Shown in pieces: positions 1 to 7,909 of a stretch of DNA of 60,027 bases. Source of the DNA: CAYQQR01 sp964420035 (GTDB lineage: Bacteria > Bacteroidota > Bacteroidia > Bacteroidales > SM23-62). The stretch covers positions 1 to 60,027 of the forward strand of contig CAYQQR010000023.1 of the NCBI GenBank assembly GCA_964420035.1. The letters run 5' to 3'. The notes below the pieces were generated by a model. That model saw only the letters and a program-made list of their open reading frames with translations, did not search any database and was not told the origin of the DNA. Position 1 is the stretch's first letter. Each line of letters starts with the position of its first letter. The translations under genes and the position numbers were made by a program.

Positions 1-58
1 AGGTCGCAGGTGTAAAGGCAGTAATGTCAAAGCCGAGCGATACTAATTACCCGTAAAC
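1..58 (+). rRNA. rrl: 23S rRNA, 3' end (partial)
   Basis: The first ~58 bases match the conserved 3' end of bacterial 23S rRNA, including the segment CCGAGCGATACTAATTACCC, followed by a short AT-rich spacer and a 5S gene. The gene is cut by the left window edge. The exact 3' end is estimated, since its pairing partner at the 23S 5' end is outside the window. Confidence 0.9.
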
Positions 59-117
59 TTTCCTCGCACAAACCGAAATCTGACCAAACCAATACGTCAA
101 ATCTTATTGAAAACCTT

Positions 118-223
<106 letters not shown>

Positions 224-232
224 CTTTTTATT

Positions 233-262
233 AAAACCCCGGTTTTTACCGGGGTTTTTTTT
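233..262 (+). terminator. rho-independent terminator of the rRNA operon
   Basis: AAAACCCCGG (233-242) and CCGGGGTTTT (249-258) form a strong stem with a T-rich loop, followed by an uninterrupted T run. It starts ten bases after the end of the 5S gene. The next gene begins only 13 bp beyond it. Confidence 0.9.
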
Positions 263-275
263 GCATTTTTACAGC

Positions 276-2261
276 GTGAATAATTTTCGCCTTATATTCC
301 TGCTGTGGCTGTGTCCCCTGGTCGTGAACGCTCAGGAACAGATGCAGGATACCATCCCCTTTCAAATAAGGAGCTGGGAGCTGAGCCAAGGATTCAGTAC
401 CATGGAGGAAACCCAACTGGATACCAGCTTTTCCCATGTTTACAGGCATAATCCAGCCAGAGCAGAATCCTTCTCCCTAATGACCCTGGGCAACCTTGGC
501 CTGCCGGTCACTAACCTGCGTTATCACCGCTATAGGAAAAAACCGGAATTTTTCTTCCTCAGGTACTACCGGCCCTTCTTGTTCCTGCAATCGGAACAGG
601 ATTTTTATAATATCACCAAACCATTTACGGAAGTGGGATACAGCACTTCCTTCGAAGGAAAGGAAATACGGCAGGAAAACCTGGAACTTTTCCATACCCA
701 GAACCTGAGTGAGCCGTTCAACCTATGCCTGCATTTTCGTTCTTTCTCCTCGGGTGGCTTCTACCAGTCGCAGGCAGTCAAAGCCTATAATATGAGGGCC
801 TCGGGGAACTACACCAAAGGGCGCTATTCAATGCACGGGAGCTTTATGTATAATTCCATCGGTCATGATGAAAACGGAGGCATCCTCAATCTACAAAACT
901 TCAGAGACACGGAAGAAGACGCTAAAATATACCTGGTCCACCTGGATGATGCGGAGACCAATCTGCGCGACTGGAATTTTCTTGTTTCCCAGGAATATGA
1001 CCTGCTCAAAAAAAGACGTCCACGTCCCGACACCCTGCAGGCGGATACACTGCTGCCCGGCAGTCTTCCACCTGATACTATACAGCCATCATACCGTTCA
1101 TTGAAATTCAAGGAAACCAGCCTGGTGCATAGCCTTCATTATATCGGCGACCGGAAAAGCTACCTGGATAATATTCCGCTTTCAGCAACCGACCGGTATT
1201 ACAGGAATTTCTTTGCCGACTCTACAGCAAGCTTCGATTCCATTAATTTCCGCGGCATCCACAACAGCTTGCACCTGCGTTTCCTGGAAGATTCAAGCAA
1301 GAAAAATGATTTCGAATTACGCCTGGCGGCCGGCAGCGAATGGAACCGGTATTATCAGATGACCCGGGTCGATACCACCGAGGATCATGGCACCACAGCT
1401 ACGCGGCTCAGTTCCAGGAAAAATTACCATAACCTATGGGTGGGCGGAGGATTGTACCGTCGCTACGGAAGACGCTGGAACTGGGAAATCAATGCACGTT
1501 TGTATCTGACCGGCTATAAACAGGGTAATACCACAGCCTTTGCCAACTTGAAAAGATACCTCGGAGAGAGAAAAAAGGGAAATTATATTGGAATACAGGG
1601 GCAATTTGCCCTGGAGCGGCCTGATTTTTTCGTGGAAAACCTTATATCGAACCATTTTCAGTGGAATAATGATTTTGAATTTACCCGGGAAATATCCGGT
1701 GCCCTGACATATTATACCGGACAATCTGAGCTTGAAGCCGGGTTGGGCCTGGACCTGGTTGATAACTTTATCTATTTCGATACCCTGGCACAGCCGGCAC
1801 AGTATTACGAACTGCTGCAGGTTACCACCGCCTGGCTTGAAAAAGGCTTTAACTGGGGTATATACCATAACAATACCAGGGTTCTTTTTCAACTCAGTAC
1901 GGCACCTGACATCCTGTCACTTCCGCTGATCGCTGCATACCATCACTCTTTCATTGAAGTGCCCGTTGTCAGGGAGGTACTTACCACACGGCTGGGCTTC
2001 GATGTCTATTATCATACCAAATACAAAGGTTATGGATTTATGCCCGCCATTGGTCAATTTTACCTGAATAACAGGGAAGAACTGGGAGGCTATCCCTTTA
2101 TAAACGTGTATCTTTCGGCCCGGTTAAAAAGAGCACGGATTTTTGTGAAATATGATCACCTTAACTCCGGTTTCCCCGACAAAAACTATTTCCTTACATA
2201 CAAATACCCCCTTTATCCACGGTCGGTCCGGTTCGGTTTTCGCTGGACTTTCTATAATTAA
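276..2261 (+). CDS. putative outer-membrane porin (Porin_10-like)
   Basis: A secreted beta-barrel protein of about 661 residues. The GTG at 276 gives a clean signal peptide (MNNFRLIFLLWLCPLVVNAQ); an in-frame TTG at 261 lies inside the terminator T run and is unlikely to be the start. The body is rich in aromatic, alternating beta-strand segments and ends in RFGFRWTFYN, with an aromatic C-terminal strand typical of outer-membrane barrels. Length and C-terminal pattern fit the 'putative porin' family of Bacteroidota; I infer a diffusion pore, but substrate is unknown. The gene follows the rRNA terminator by 13 bp, so its promoter is not obvious. It may depend on read-through from the rRNA operon. 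Confidence 0.8.
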   Translation: MNNFRLIFLLWLCPLVVNAQEQMQDTIPFQIRSWELSQGFSTMEETQLDTSFSHVYRHNPARAESFSLMTLGNLGLPVTNLRYHRYRKKPEFFFLRYYRPFLFLQSEQDFYNITKPFTEVGYSTSFEGKEIRQENLELFHTQNLSEPFNLCLHFRSFSSGGFYQSQAVKAYNMRASGNYTKGRYSMHGSFMYNSIGHDENGGILNLQNFRDTEEDAKIYLVHLDDAETNLRDWNFLVSQEYDLLKKRRPRPDTLQADTLLPGSLPPDTIQPSYRSLKFKETSLVHSLHYIGDRKSYLDNIPLSATDRYYRNFFADSTASFDSINFRGIHNSLHLRFLEDSSKKNDFELRLAAGSEWNRYYQMTRVDTTEDHGTTATRLSSRKNYHNLWVGGGLYRRYGRRWNWEINARLYLTGYKQGNTTAFANLKRYLGERKKGNYIGIQGQFALERPDFFVENLISNHFQWNNDFEFTREISGALTYYTGQSELEAGLGLDLVDNFIYFDTLAQPAQYYELLQVTTAWLEKGFNWGIYHNNTRVLFQLSTAPDILSLPLIAAYHHSFIEVPVVREVLTTRLGFDVYYHTKYKGYGFMPAIGQFYLNNREELGGYPFINVYLSARLKRARIFVKYDHLNSGFPDKNYFLTYKYPLYPRSVRFGFRWTFYN

Positions 2262-2310
2262 TTAATTCTGGTACATTCCTTGTAAGTAATAGCCAGGTAA
2301 ATAATCGAAT

Positions 2311-3759
2311 ATGTTCAGGAATAACATCATAAGGATCTTTACCCTGATACTGGTGCTGATGGGTGCATGCGCCTCCCCCGGTGATAAGAGCGTCAAAACC
2401 GGTGAGCCAGTCGACCTGGAAGAGATACGCAACCGGGGGACCCTGAATGCGGTTACGGATTTCAATTCCACCAATTATTTTATCTATCGCGGCCAGCCCA
2501 TGGGATACCAGTATGAATTGTTGCAGCATCTGGCCGACCATCTGACCCTGGGGCTCAACGTGGTCGTTGATAATAATCTGGATAATAATTTCAACCAGCT
2601 TAAAAACGGAGCGATCGATTTGATAGCCGTTAACCTCACAATCACTAAGGAAAGAAAAGAGTTTCTGAGCTTTACAGAACCCCATAGCCAGACCAGGCAG
2701 GTTCTGGTGCAGCGCAAACCCGAAGGATGGCGTAAAATGACTGCCCGGGAGCTGGAAAGTGAATTGATACGGAACCAGCTCGATCTGGGAGGTAAAACGG
2801 TTTATGTACAGCAGGCTTCAGCCTACTATGAAAGAATGAAAAACCTGTCTGACGAGATCGGGGACAGCATTACCATCGTGCCGGTACCCGAAGAAGCCGA
2901 ACAATTGATAACCATGGTTTCCGAAGGGGAGATCAACTATACCGTGTGCGATGAGAATGTGGCCCTGGTCAATCAGACCTATTATCCCAATATCGATATT
3001 GCTACCCCGGTAAGTTTTCCACAGAACCTGGCCTGGGCGGTACGTGAAAATGCTATCCAATTGAAAGAGGCCATTGATGCCTGGTTGAGAGATTTCAAGA
3101 AAACCACCCGCTATGCCCTGATATACAATAAATACTTCAGAAACCAGAAATCAGCCAACATGATCGCCAGTGATTATTATACTCTCAGCAGCGGGAGGAT
3201 ATCTGAATATGACGAGAGCATCAGACAATACAGTGGTGAGATCGGATGGGACTGGCGGTTGGTGGCTTCAATGATCTACCAGGAATCCAGGTTTAACCCC
3301 CGGGCCCGTTCCTGGGCCGGGGCCTATGGTCTGATGCAGTTGATGCCGGTGACAGCAAGACGGTTTGGGGTATCCACCGGTTCATCACCTGCCGAAAATA
3401 TCCGGGCCGGCATCGGTTTTATTTCCTGGCTCAACGACCGGTTTAAAGACGAGATACCCGATGAAGAAGAACGGATCAAGTTTATTCTCGGTTCTTATAA
3501 TGTAGGTTACGGGCACGTGCAGGATGCCAGGAAACTGGCCAGAAAATACGGCTCCAATCCGGATATTTGGGACGGACATGTGGCCGAATTCCTGTTGAAA
3601 AAATCCGATCCGGAATATTACAAGGATGAAGTGGTGAAATATGGCTATTGCAGGGGGATTGAAACCTATAATTACGTTACGGAGATCCTGGAACGCTATG
3701 AGCACTATAAAAACATCATTCCCCATGAAGAGCCGCTAAGCGCCTCCATAGTTCAATGA
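2311..3759 (+). CDS. mltF: membrane-bound lytic murein transglycosylase F
   Basis: Lipoprotein of 482 residues with a lipobox ending at Cys20 (VLMGAC). Residues ~40-270 form a solute-binding-protein family 3 domain (GTLNAVTDFNSTNYFIYRGQ onward), and ~285-430 a lysozyme-like SLT domain. The catalytic glutamate is Glu325 in YQESRFNPRA, followed by the family motif GAYGLMQLMP. This two-domain order defines MltF, which cleaves the MurNAc-GlcNAc bond of peptidoglycan to 1,6-anhydro products from its membrane anchor. In MltF the first domain regulates lysis. The 3' end overlaps the convergent Nudix gene by 44 bp. Identification is firm. Confidence 0.93.
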   Translation: MFRNNIIRIFTLILVLMGACASPGDKSVKTGEPVDLEEIRNRGTLNAVTDFNSTNYFIYRGQPMGYQYELLQHLADHLTLGLNVVVDNNLDNNFNQLKNGAIDLIAVNLTITKERKEFLSFTEPHSQTRQVLVQRKPEGWRKMTARELESELIRNQLDLGGKTVYVQQASAYYERMKNLSDEIGDSITIVPVPEEAEQLITMVSEGEINYTVCDENVALVNQTYYPNIDIATPVSFPQNLAWAVRENAIQLKEAIDAWLRDFKKTTRYALIYNKYFRNQKSANMIASDYYTLSSGRISEYDESIRQYSGEIGWDWRLVASMIYQESRFNPRARSWAGAYGLMQLMPVTARRFGVSTGSSPAENIRAGIGFISWLNDRFKDEIPDEEERIKFILGSYNVGYGHVQDARKLARKYGSNPDIWDGHVAEFLLKKSDPEYYKDEVVKYGYCRGIETYNYVTEILERYEHYKNIIPHEEPLSASIVQ

Positions 3760-4381
3760 ATTCACAGAGGACCATGGCTGTGGCACCCCACACCTCAAAA
3801 CCTTTGATGTCATAATAGGGAATCTTCACCCATTTCCCGAAAAGCTCTTCATGCTTGTGTTTTAATGCCCTTTCCTCAAACAATTCATAGAGGGGAAATT
3901 CTATCAATTGTTCCACTTCCCGGGAATCCGGCCAGAAATCCGGGGGTTCTCCGCTAATCCCGACAAAGGGATGAACAAGGAAGTTACTTACAGGAATGTG
4001 CAGGGGGGTCAAAGACCCCGCTATGGCCAGCTTATCAAGTCTTGCCCCTGTTTCTTCAATGGTTTCCCTTATGGCCGTTTCTTCAAGGTTCCGGTCAGAC
4101 GGTTCCATGCGACCCCCGGGCAGACTGATCTGGCCGCTGTGAATCCGGCCGTCATGGGTACGCTTCATCAATACCAAATGGGGTTCCGAACGGGGATAGA
4201 TCAAGAGCAGAACCGCGCTGTGAATGGGAGCATCAGGGACGTCCACCACCGCCCTGGTTGCCGGGGCCATCAGATACTGCTGGTCCCGTCCCGGAAGACC
4301 CTTTTCGATCTCCCCCCGGATAGCACCGGCAAGATCATCCTGATCCCATAATGATTGGAGTATAGCCCTGTGCTTTACCAT
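3716..4381 (-). CDS. Nudix hydrolase, probable CoA pyrophosphatase
   Basis: 221 residues with a complete Nudix box (GGRMEPSDRNLEETAIRETI followed by EETG), preceded by LMKRTHDGRIHSGQISLPGG. The HSGQISLPGG lead-in is the UPF0035 signature of CoA pyrophosphatases (NudL/YeaB type), which split coenzyme A into 3',5'-ADP and phosphopantetheine. The glutamates of the REx2EE core bind the metal. No signal peptide, so cytoplasmic. Convergent with mltF and overlapping it by 44 bp. The substrate is inferred from the family motif; other short acyl-CoAs are possible. Confidence 0.85.
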   Translation of the reverse strand: MVKHRAILQSLWDQDDLAGAIRGEIEKGLPGRDQQYLMAPATRAVVDVPDAPIHSAVLLLIYPRSEPHLVLMKRTHDGRIHSGQISLPGGRMEPSDRNLEETAIRETIEETGARLDKLAIAGSLTPLHIPVSNFLVHPFVGISGEPPDFWPDSREVEQLIEFPLYELFEERALKHKHEELFGKWVKIPYYDIKGFEVWGATAMVLCEFIELWRRLAALHGE

Positions 4382-4471
4382 TCAATTTATACCTGGGAGT
4401 CCTGCATTAAAAAACATCGGGGTATTATTGATATTTGCTCTTTCTTTTCGTAATTTAACACCCCTTCGCGA

Positions 4472-4550
4472 TCCGCTTCGGCGGACGGGAAGGTATGGTA
4501 TAATTGGCTTCGCCGAGTTCGTAAACTCGGTTCACCGGAGCTTGCTCCGG
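4472..4550. repeat. cluster of short GC-rich hairpins (REP-like)
   Basis: Within the 273-bp gap 4382-4654 three palindromes follow one another: TCCGC-TTCG-GCGGA (4472-4485), CCGAGTT-CGTA-AACTCGG (4513-4530) and CCGGAG-CTTG-CTCCGG (4535-4550). A smaller GGC-TTC-GCC sits at 4506-4514. Two loops, TTCG and CTTG, correspond to exceptionally stable RNA tetraloops. No T run follows, so these do not look like simple terminators. The rest of the gap shows no gene. Confidence 0.65.
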
Positions 4551-4654
4551 AATTCAGGGTCCAGGACTTGCCCATGGGGTCCACACCGATTGATTAAGCC
4601 TTTAGACAGGTTGCAAAACTAGATATTTCCCATAAATAAAATAAACCCATAACC

Positions 4655-5227
4655 ATGAAAAGAGCACTAATTTCCTTGTTTATCCTTGCTTTTTCAATGA
4701 ACCTGTTCAGCCAGGTGCCGGATAGTATTCTTACGGAACGGATCGATAAACTCGACAACAGGGTTATGACCCTGAAGAAAAGCACCAATTCGCTAAGCTA
4801 CCGTATTAGCATCTTAAAGAAGGAACACAAGCAGGATTTGGAGCAATTGCAGCAGGAATTGAAAACACTTTCTGATCAATTGACCCAACTTGAAGTGGAC
4901 CTTCAGGAACTCACAGAAGCCCTTACTGCAAACCTGGCTTCTACGGAAGCAGAGATTCAGAGCCTGAGAGATTGGGCGAGTACGGGCTTGCTTTGGCTGG
5001 CCATCCTGTTTGCCGTACTTTTTCTGGTCTGCCTGATCCTGATCTTCGTTCATCGCTCGTCAAACAAGAAAAACTACCTCAAGGCGGAAGCTAAAATGCT
5101 GAATATCGGGGAATCGATTAACCTGGAGATGAAGGAACTAAGGGATAAACACGGGGAGGACCTCCAAACGGTCGATAAACGTCTGTCAGACCTGGAAAAA
5201 GGTGAGGACAAACTAAAAAAAAAGTAA
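4655..5227 (+). CDS. coiled-coil membrane protein of unknown function
   Basis: 190 residues, no family recognised. Residues 1-20 look like a signal peptide (MKRALISLFILAFSMNLFSQ). Residues ~25-105 are heptad-rich (repeated Leu/Ile with Gln, Glu, Lys) and should form a long coiled coil. One membrane segment follows (111-132, GLLWLAILFAVLFLVCLILI), then a charged tail ~135-190, again coiled-coil-like and lysine-rich at the end. The predicted layout is an extracytoplasmic coiled coil, one membrane span and a cytoplasmic tail. It stands alone, downstream of the hairpin cluster and convergent with the permease gene. Confidence 0.7.
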   Translation: MKRALISLFILAFSMNLFSQVPDSILTERIDKLDNRVMTLKKSTNSLSYRISILKKEHKQDLEQLQQELKTLSDQLTQLEVDLQELTEALTANLASTEAEIQSLRDWASTGLLWLAILFAVLFLVCLILIFVHRSSNKKNYLKAEAKMLNIGESINLEMKELRDKHGEDLQTVDKRLSDLEKGEDKLKKK

Positions 5228-5231
5228 GAAA

Positions 5232-5286
5232 GGTCATTCGTAAAAGGAAAAAATGACCCGGGGTCCGGATAAATTGCGGACCTTTA
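5232..5286. terminator. two hairpins between convergent genes, probable terminator(s)
   Basis: GGTCATT (5232-5238) pairs with AATGACC (5252-5258), and GGTCCG (5262-5267) pairs with CGGACC (5277-5282), the latter followed by TTTATTAATT. They occupy nearly the whole gap between a rightward and a leftward gene, as expected for a bidirectional terminator region. Confidence 0.55.
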
Positions 5287-6531
5287 TTAATTGAAGCGAA
5301 TGGCTTTTACGGGACGAATCCTGCTGATGATCATGGAAGGGATGAGCAACATCAAAAGGATCAACAGGATGGCCCCCAGGTTCAGTAAAACAATCTGTAA
5401 GGGATCCAGGTTGATGGGCACCCGGTCGAGATAATAAGAGGCCTGATCGAGCCTCAGCAATTCGAATCTTTTTTGCAGGAAAGACAAAACCAGTCCGAAC
5501 AGATTACCCAGGAGCATGGCTTTAATTATCAAAAAGCCCGACTGGTAGATAAATATCCTTCCTATAAATGAATTTCCGGCCCCCAGGGCCTTGAGGGTCC
5601 CGATCATGTTGGTCCGGTCCAGGATGAGGATCAGCAAGCCCGATATCATGTTAAAACCGGCGACCAGGATCATCAGGAGCAGAATTACAATAACATTCAT
5701 ATCCTGAAGATTCAACCAATCAAAGATCTGGGGATACTTTTCCTGTATGGTGGTTACCTTAAGGCGGCTGCCATCTTCCATCAGTCCGTACCCCACCCGG
5801 TCGGCAACCCGGGATCCCATCTTCTCCGCATCCTTGAATTTTGCCAGGTTGACTTCAAATCCACCGATCATATTCTCCTCCCACCCGTTCAACTTCTGTA
5901 TGTGCCCTATGTCTGCAAAAACATAGATGCGATCAAATTCCATCAAGCCTGTTTCATAAATACCGCTTACCGTAAAACGGCGCAAACGGGGAGGATCCTG
6001 GATGAAATACATGGCAAAATCATCCCCTACGTCCAGTTTCAATAAGGACGCAATGTGACGGGATAACAAAACTTTGTCGGTTATTGTGGTATCGCTGACC
6101 CGGAAAGTATTTCCCTCCTTAATGCAGGAACTGAAAAAGGACCAGTTGTAATCGCTTCCGATCCCTTTCAGTACAACGCCCTGTATATCCTGCCGGGTAC
6201 GAATGATACCTGCCTTGGTGGCATAGACTTGCACATCCCTTACCTCTTCCATGGCCTTTATCTCGTCAACGAAGGGCTGATCCTTTTTAATGGGCTGGGT
6301 TTCAAAGGAAAGGTTCGCATCGTAGTTACTGATCTGGATATGGGCACCGAAACCGGCTACCTTATTGGATATCTCCCTTTTGAAGCCGGTAACCACAGCA
6401 ATGGCGATCAGCATGACGGCCAGACTGAGGGCGATGCCGGCCACCGTTACATTGGTAATTCTCCTGGATACAGACTTTTTGGATTCCTTGCTGAAAAAAA
6501 GACGGCTCGATATGAAATAGGCTGTGTTCAA
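5287..6531 (-). CDS. LolC/LolE-type ABC transporter permease (FtsX-like)
   Basis: About 414 residues from a TTG at 6531 (MNTAYFISSRLFFSKESKKS); another in-frame TTG at 6561 would add ten residues. The N-terminal membrane segment (VAGIALSLAVMLIAIAVVTGFKR) precedes a ~200-residue periplasmic MacB-like domain. Three C-terminal spans follow, including the FtsX-type stretch MISGLLILILDRTNMIGTLK. This layout fits permeases that release lipoproteins from the inner membrane to the LolA carrier. No ATPase gene is adjacent; a LolD-like ATPase lies at 53090 in this window and could be the partner (inference). Its start is back-to-back with the divergent muramidase gene, so its promoter must lie inside that gene's 5' region. 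Confidence 0.82.
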   Translation of the reverse strand: MNTAYFISSRLFFSKESKKSVSRRITNVTVAGIALSLAVMLIAIAVVTGFKREISNKVAGFGAHIQISNYDANLSFETQPIKKDQPFVDEIKAMEEVRDVQVYATKAGIIRTRQDIQGVVLKGIGSDYNWSFFSSCIKEGNTFRVSDTTITDKVLLSRHIASLLKLDVGDDFAMYFIQDPPRLRRFTVSGIYETGLMEFDRIYVFADIGHIQKLNGWEENMIGGFEVNLAKFKDAEKMGSRVADRVGYGLMEDGSRLKVTTIQEKYPQIFDWLNLQDMNVIVILLLMILVAGFNMISGLLILILDRTNMIGTLKALGAGNSFIGRIFIYQSGFLIIKAMLLGNLFGLVLSFLQKRFELLRLDQASYYLDRVPINLDPLQIVLLNLGAILLILLMLLIPSMIISRIRPVKAIRFN

Positions 6532-6561
6532 CTCCCGGAAAATGATTATACTTACCTGCAA

Positions 6562-7767
6562 ATGTATAAAATTCAGTTTTCCATACCCATTGTCCTTTTG
6601 AACCTTTTCATCGTGTACTTCGGTACAGCTTGCCTGTCGCCGGCACCTCCCGCTTTACAAGATTCCATCCGAAGGGGTGCCGAGCGGATGGAGATCTACC
6701 TGGATCGTTTAAAAAATAAAAACATCGCCCTGATGTGCAATCACACCTCTATGGTGGGACAAAGGCACCTGGTGGATACCCTGCTGGAAAGGGGTATAAG
6801 CATTGTTGTCATTTTTGCCCCGGAACATGGCTATCGGGGTGACCGCTCAGATGGAGCCCCGGTAGAGGATGGAATTGATCATGAAACCGGTATTCCGGTG
6901 ATATCCCTCTATGGGAATAAGTATAAGCCAGGTCCCGGGGATTTGGAAGAGACAGACCTGATCCTCTTTGATATACAGGATATGGGGGTACGGTTCTATA
7001 CTTACATCAGCAGCCTGCACTACCTGATGGAAAGCGCAGCCGAACACAACATTCCATTGATGGTACTTGACCGGCCCAATCCGCACGCGGGATATGTGGA
7101 TGGACCGGTATTGCAACCGGAATTCCGGTCTTTTATAGGGATGCATCCGGTTCCGGTAATCTACGGGCTTACCGTCGGGGAGCTTGCCCGCGTGATCAAC
7201 GGGGAAGGCTGGCTGAAAGGGGGTAGGCAATGTATGCTGCAGGTGATTCCCATGGAGCATTACACCCGTGATTCCCGTGTTCAGATAAGACCTTTCCCTT
7301 CACCCAACCTCAAAAGCATGAATGCCTTATACCTCTACCCTTCCCTGGCTTTTTTCGAAGGTACGGTGGTGAGCGAGGGACGGGGTACCCAGGCCCCCTT
7401 CGAGCTATACGGTTATCCCGGCTGGACCCAAAAGGACTTCTATTTCATCCCCCGTTCCACTTCGGGTTCGAGCGAGAATCCCAAGCATCCTGGCGATACC
7501 TGCTATGGAGTGGATCTCAGGGATTATAGCAAGCAACATCCCCGCGGACAGAAAAAAATAATGCTGCAGTGGTTACTGGAAGCATACAAGGAATTATCGG
7601 ACAAAACGGATTTCTTCCGGGAAGATTATTTCGACCTGCTGGCGGGAACAGATAAACTGCGGAAACAGATCGTTGAGGGCGCAACAGAACAGGAAATTCG
7701 ATCTTCGTGGGAAGAGGGGATAGAAGAATATCGCGGGCTAAGGGAGAGATATCTAATTTACAAATAA
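6562..7767 (+). CDS. DUF1343 protein, NamZ-type exo-beta-N-acetylmuramidase
   Basis: 401 residues starting at ATG 6562 (MYKIQFSIPIVLLNLFIVYF). The open frame extends to 6229, but that part overlaps the permease gene and lacks family similarity. After a signal or weak lipobox (FGTAC) come the conserved DUF1343 segments: ALMCNHTSM, FAPEHGYRGD, SLYGNKYKPG, LILFDIQDMGVRFYTYISSL, LDRPNPHAG and EGRGTQAPFE. DUF1343 includes NamZ, which removes MurNAc from the non-reducing end of peptidoglycan fragments, so a role in wall turnover or recycling is likely. Activity on this protein is inferred from family membership. Confidence 0.85.
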   Translation: MYKIQFSIPIVLLNLFIVYFGTACLSPAPPALQDSIRRGAERMEIYLDRLKNKNIALMCNHTSMVGQRHLVDTLLERGISIVVIFAPEHGYRGDRSDGAPVEDGIDHETGIPVISLYGNKYKPGPGDLEETDLILFDIQDMGVRFYTYISSLHYLMESAAEHNIPLMVLDRPNPHAGYVDGPVLQPEFRSFIGMHPVPVIYGLTVGELARVINGEGWLKGGRQCMLQVIPMEHYTRDSRVQIRPFPSPNLKSMNALYLYPSLAFFEGTVVSEGRGTQAPFELYGYPGWTQKDFYFIPRSTSGSSENPKHPGDTCYGVDLRDYSKQHPRGQKKIMLQWLLEAYKELSDKTDFFREDYFDLLAGTDKLRKQIVEGATEQEIRSSWEEGIEEYRGLRERYLIYK

Positions 7768-7779
7768 CTTGTAAATCCG

Positions 7780-7909
7780 GGGAGGTCCCCTTCCTATCGG
7801 AAAACAGGCGCATCAAGTGCGGGATGACGGCTTGTTTATGAATTCAGGATTCAGCCTGCCTGCGGCAAGGCAGGGATTCAGGATGAAAATGGACCACGCC
7901 TGCCTGCCT
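7780..7909. repeat. REP-like palindromic repeat block, left flank of the AT-rich island
   Basis: Contains GGGGA-GG-TCCCC (from about 7780), a 45-bp segment (7810-7854) repeated at 11689-11733 with only two mismatches, the hairpin CCTGCC-N8-GGCAGG (7855-7874) and a TGCCT/AGGCA palindrome touching the stop codon of the protease gene at 7910. No coding signal seen. Confidence 0.75.

Noticed and set aside
6229..6561. 5' extension of the NamZ gene
   Set aside because: The frame stays open but overlaps the divergent permease; a signal peptide begins at ATG 6562, so the extension is not used.
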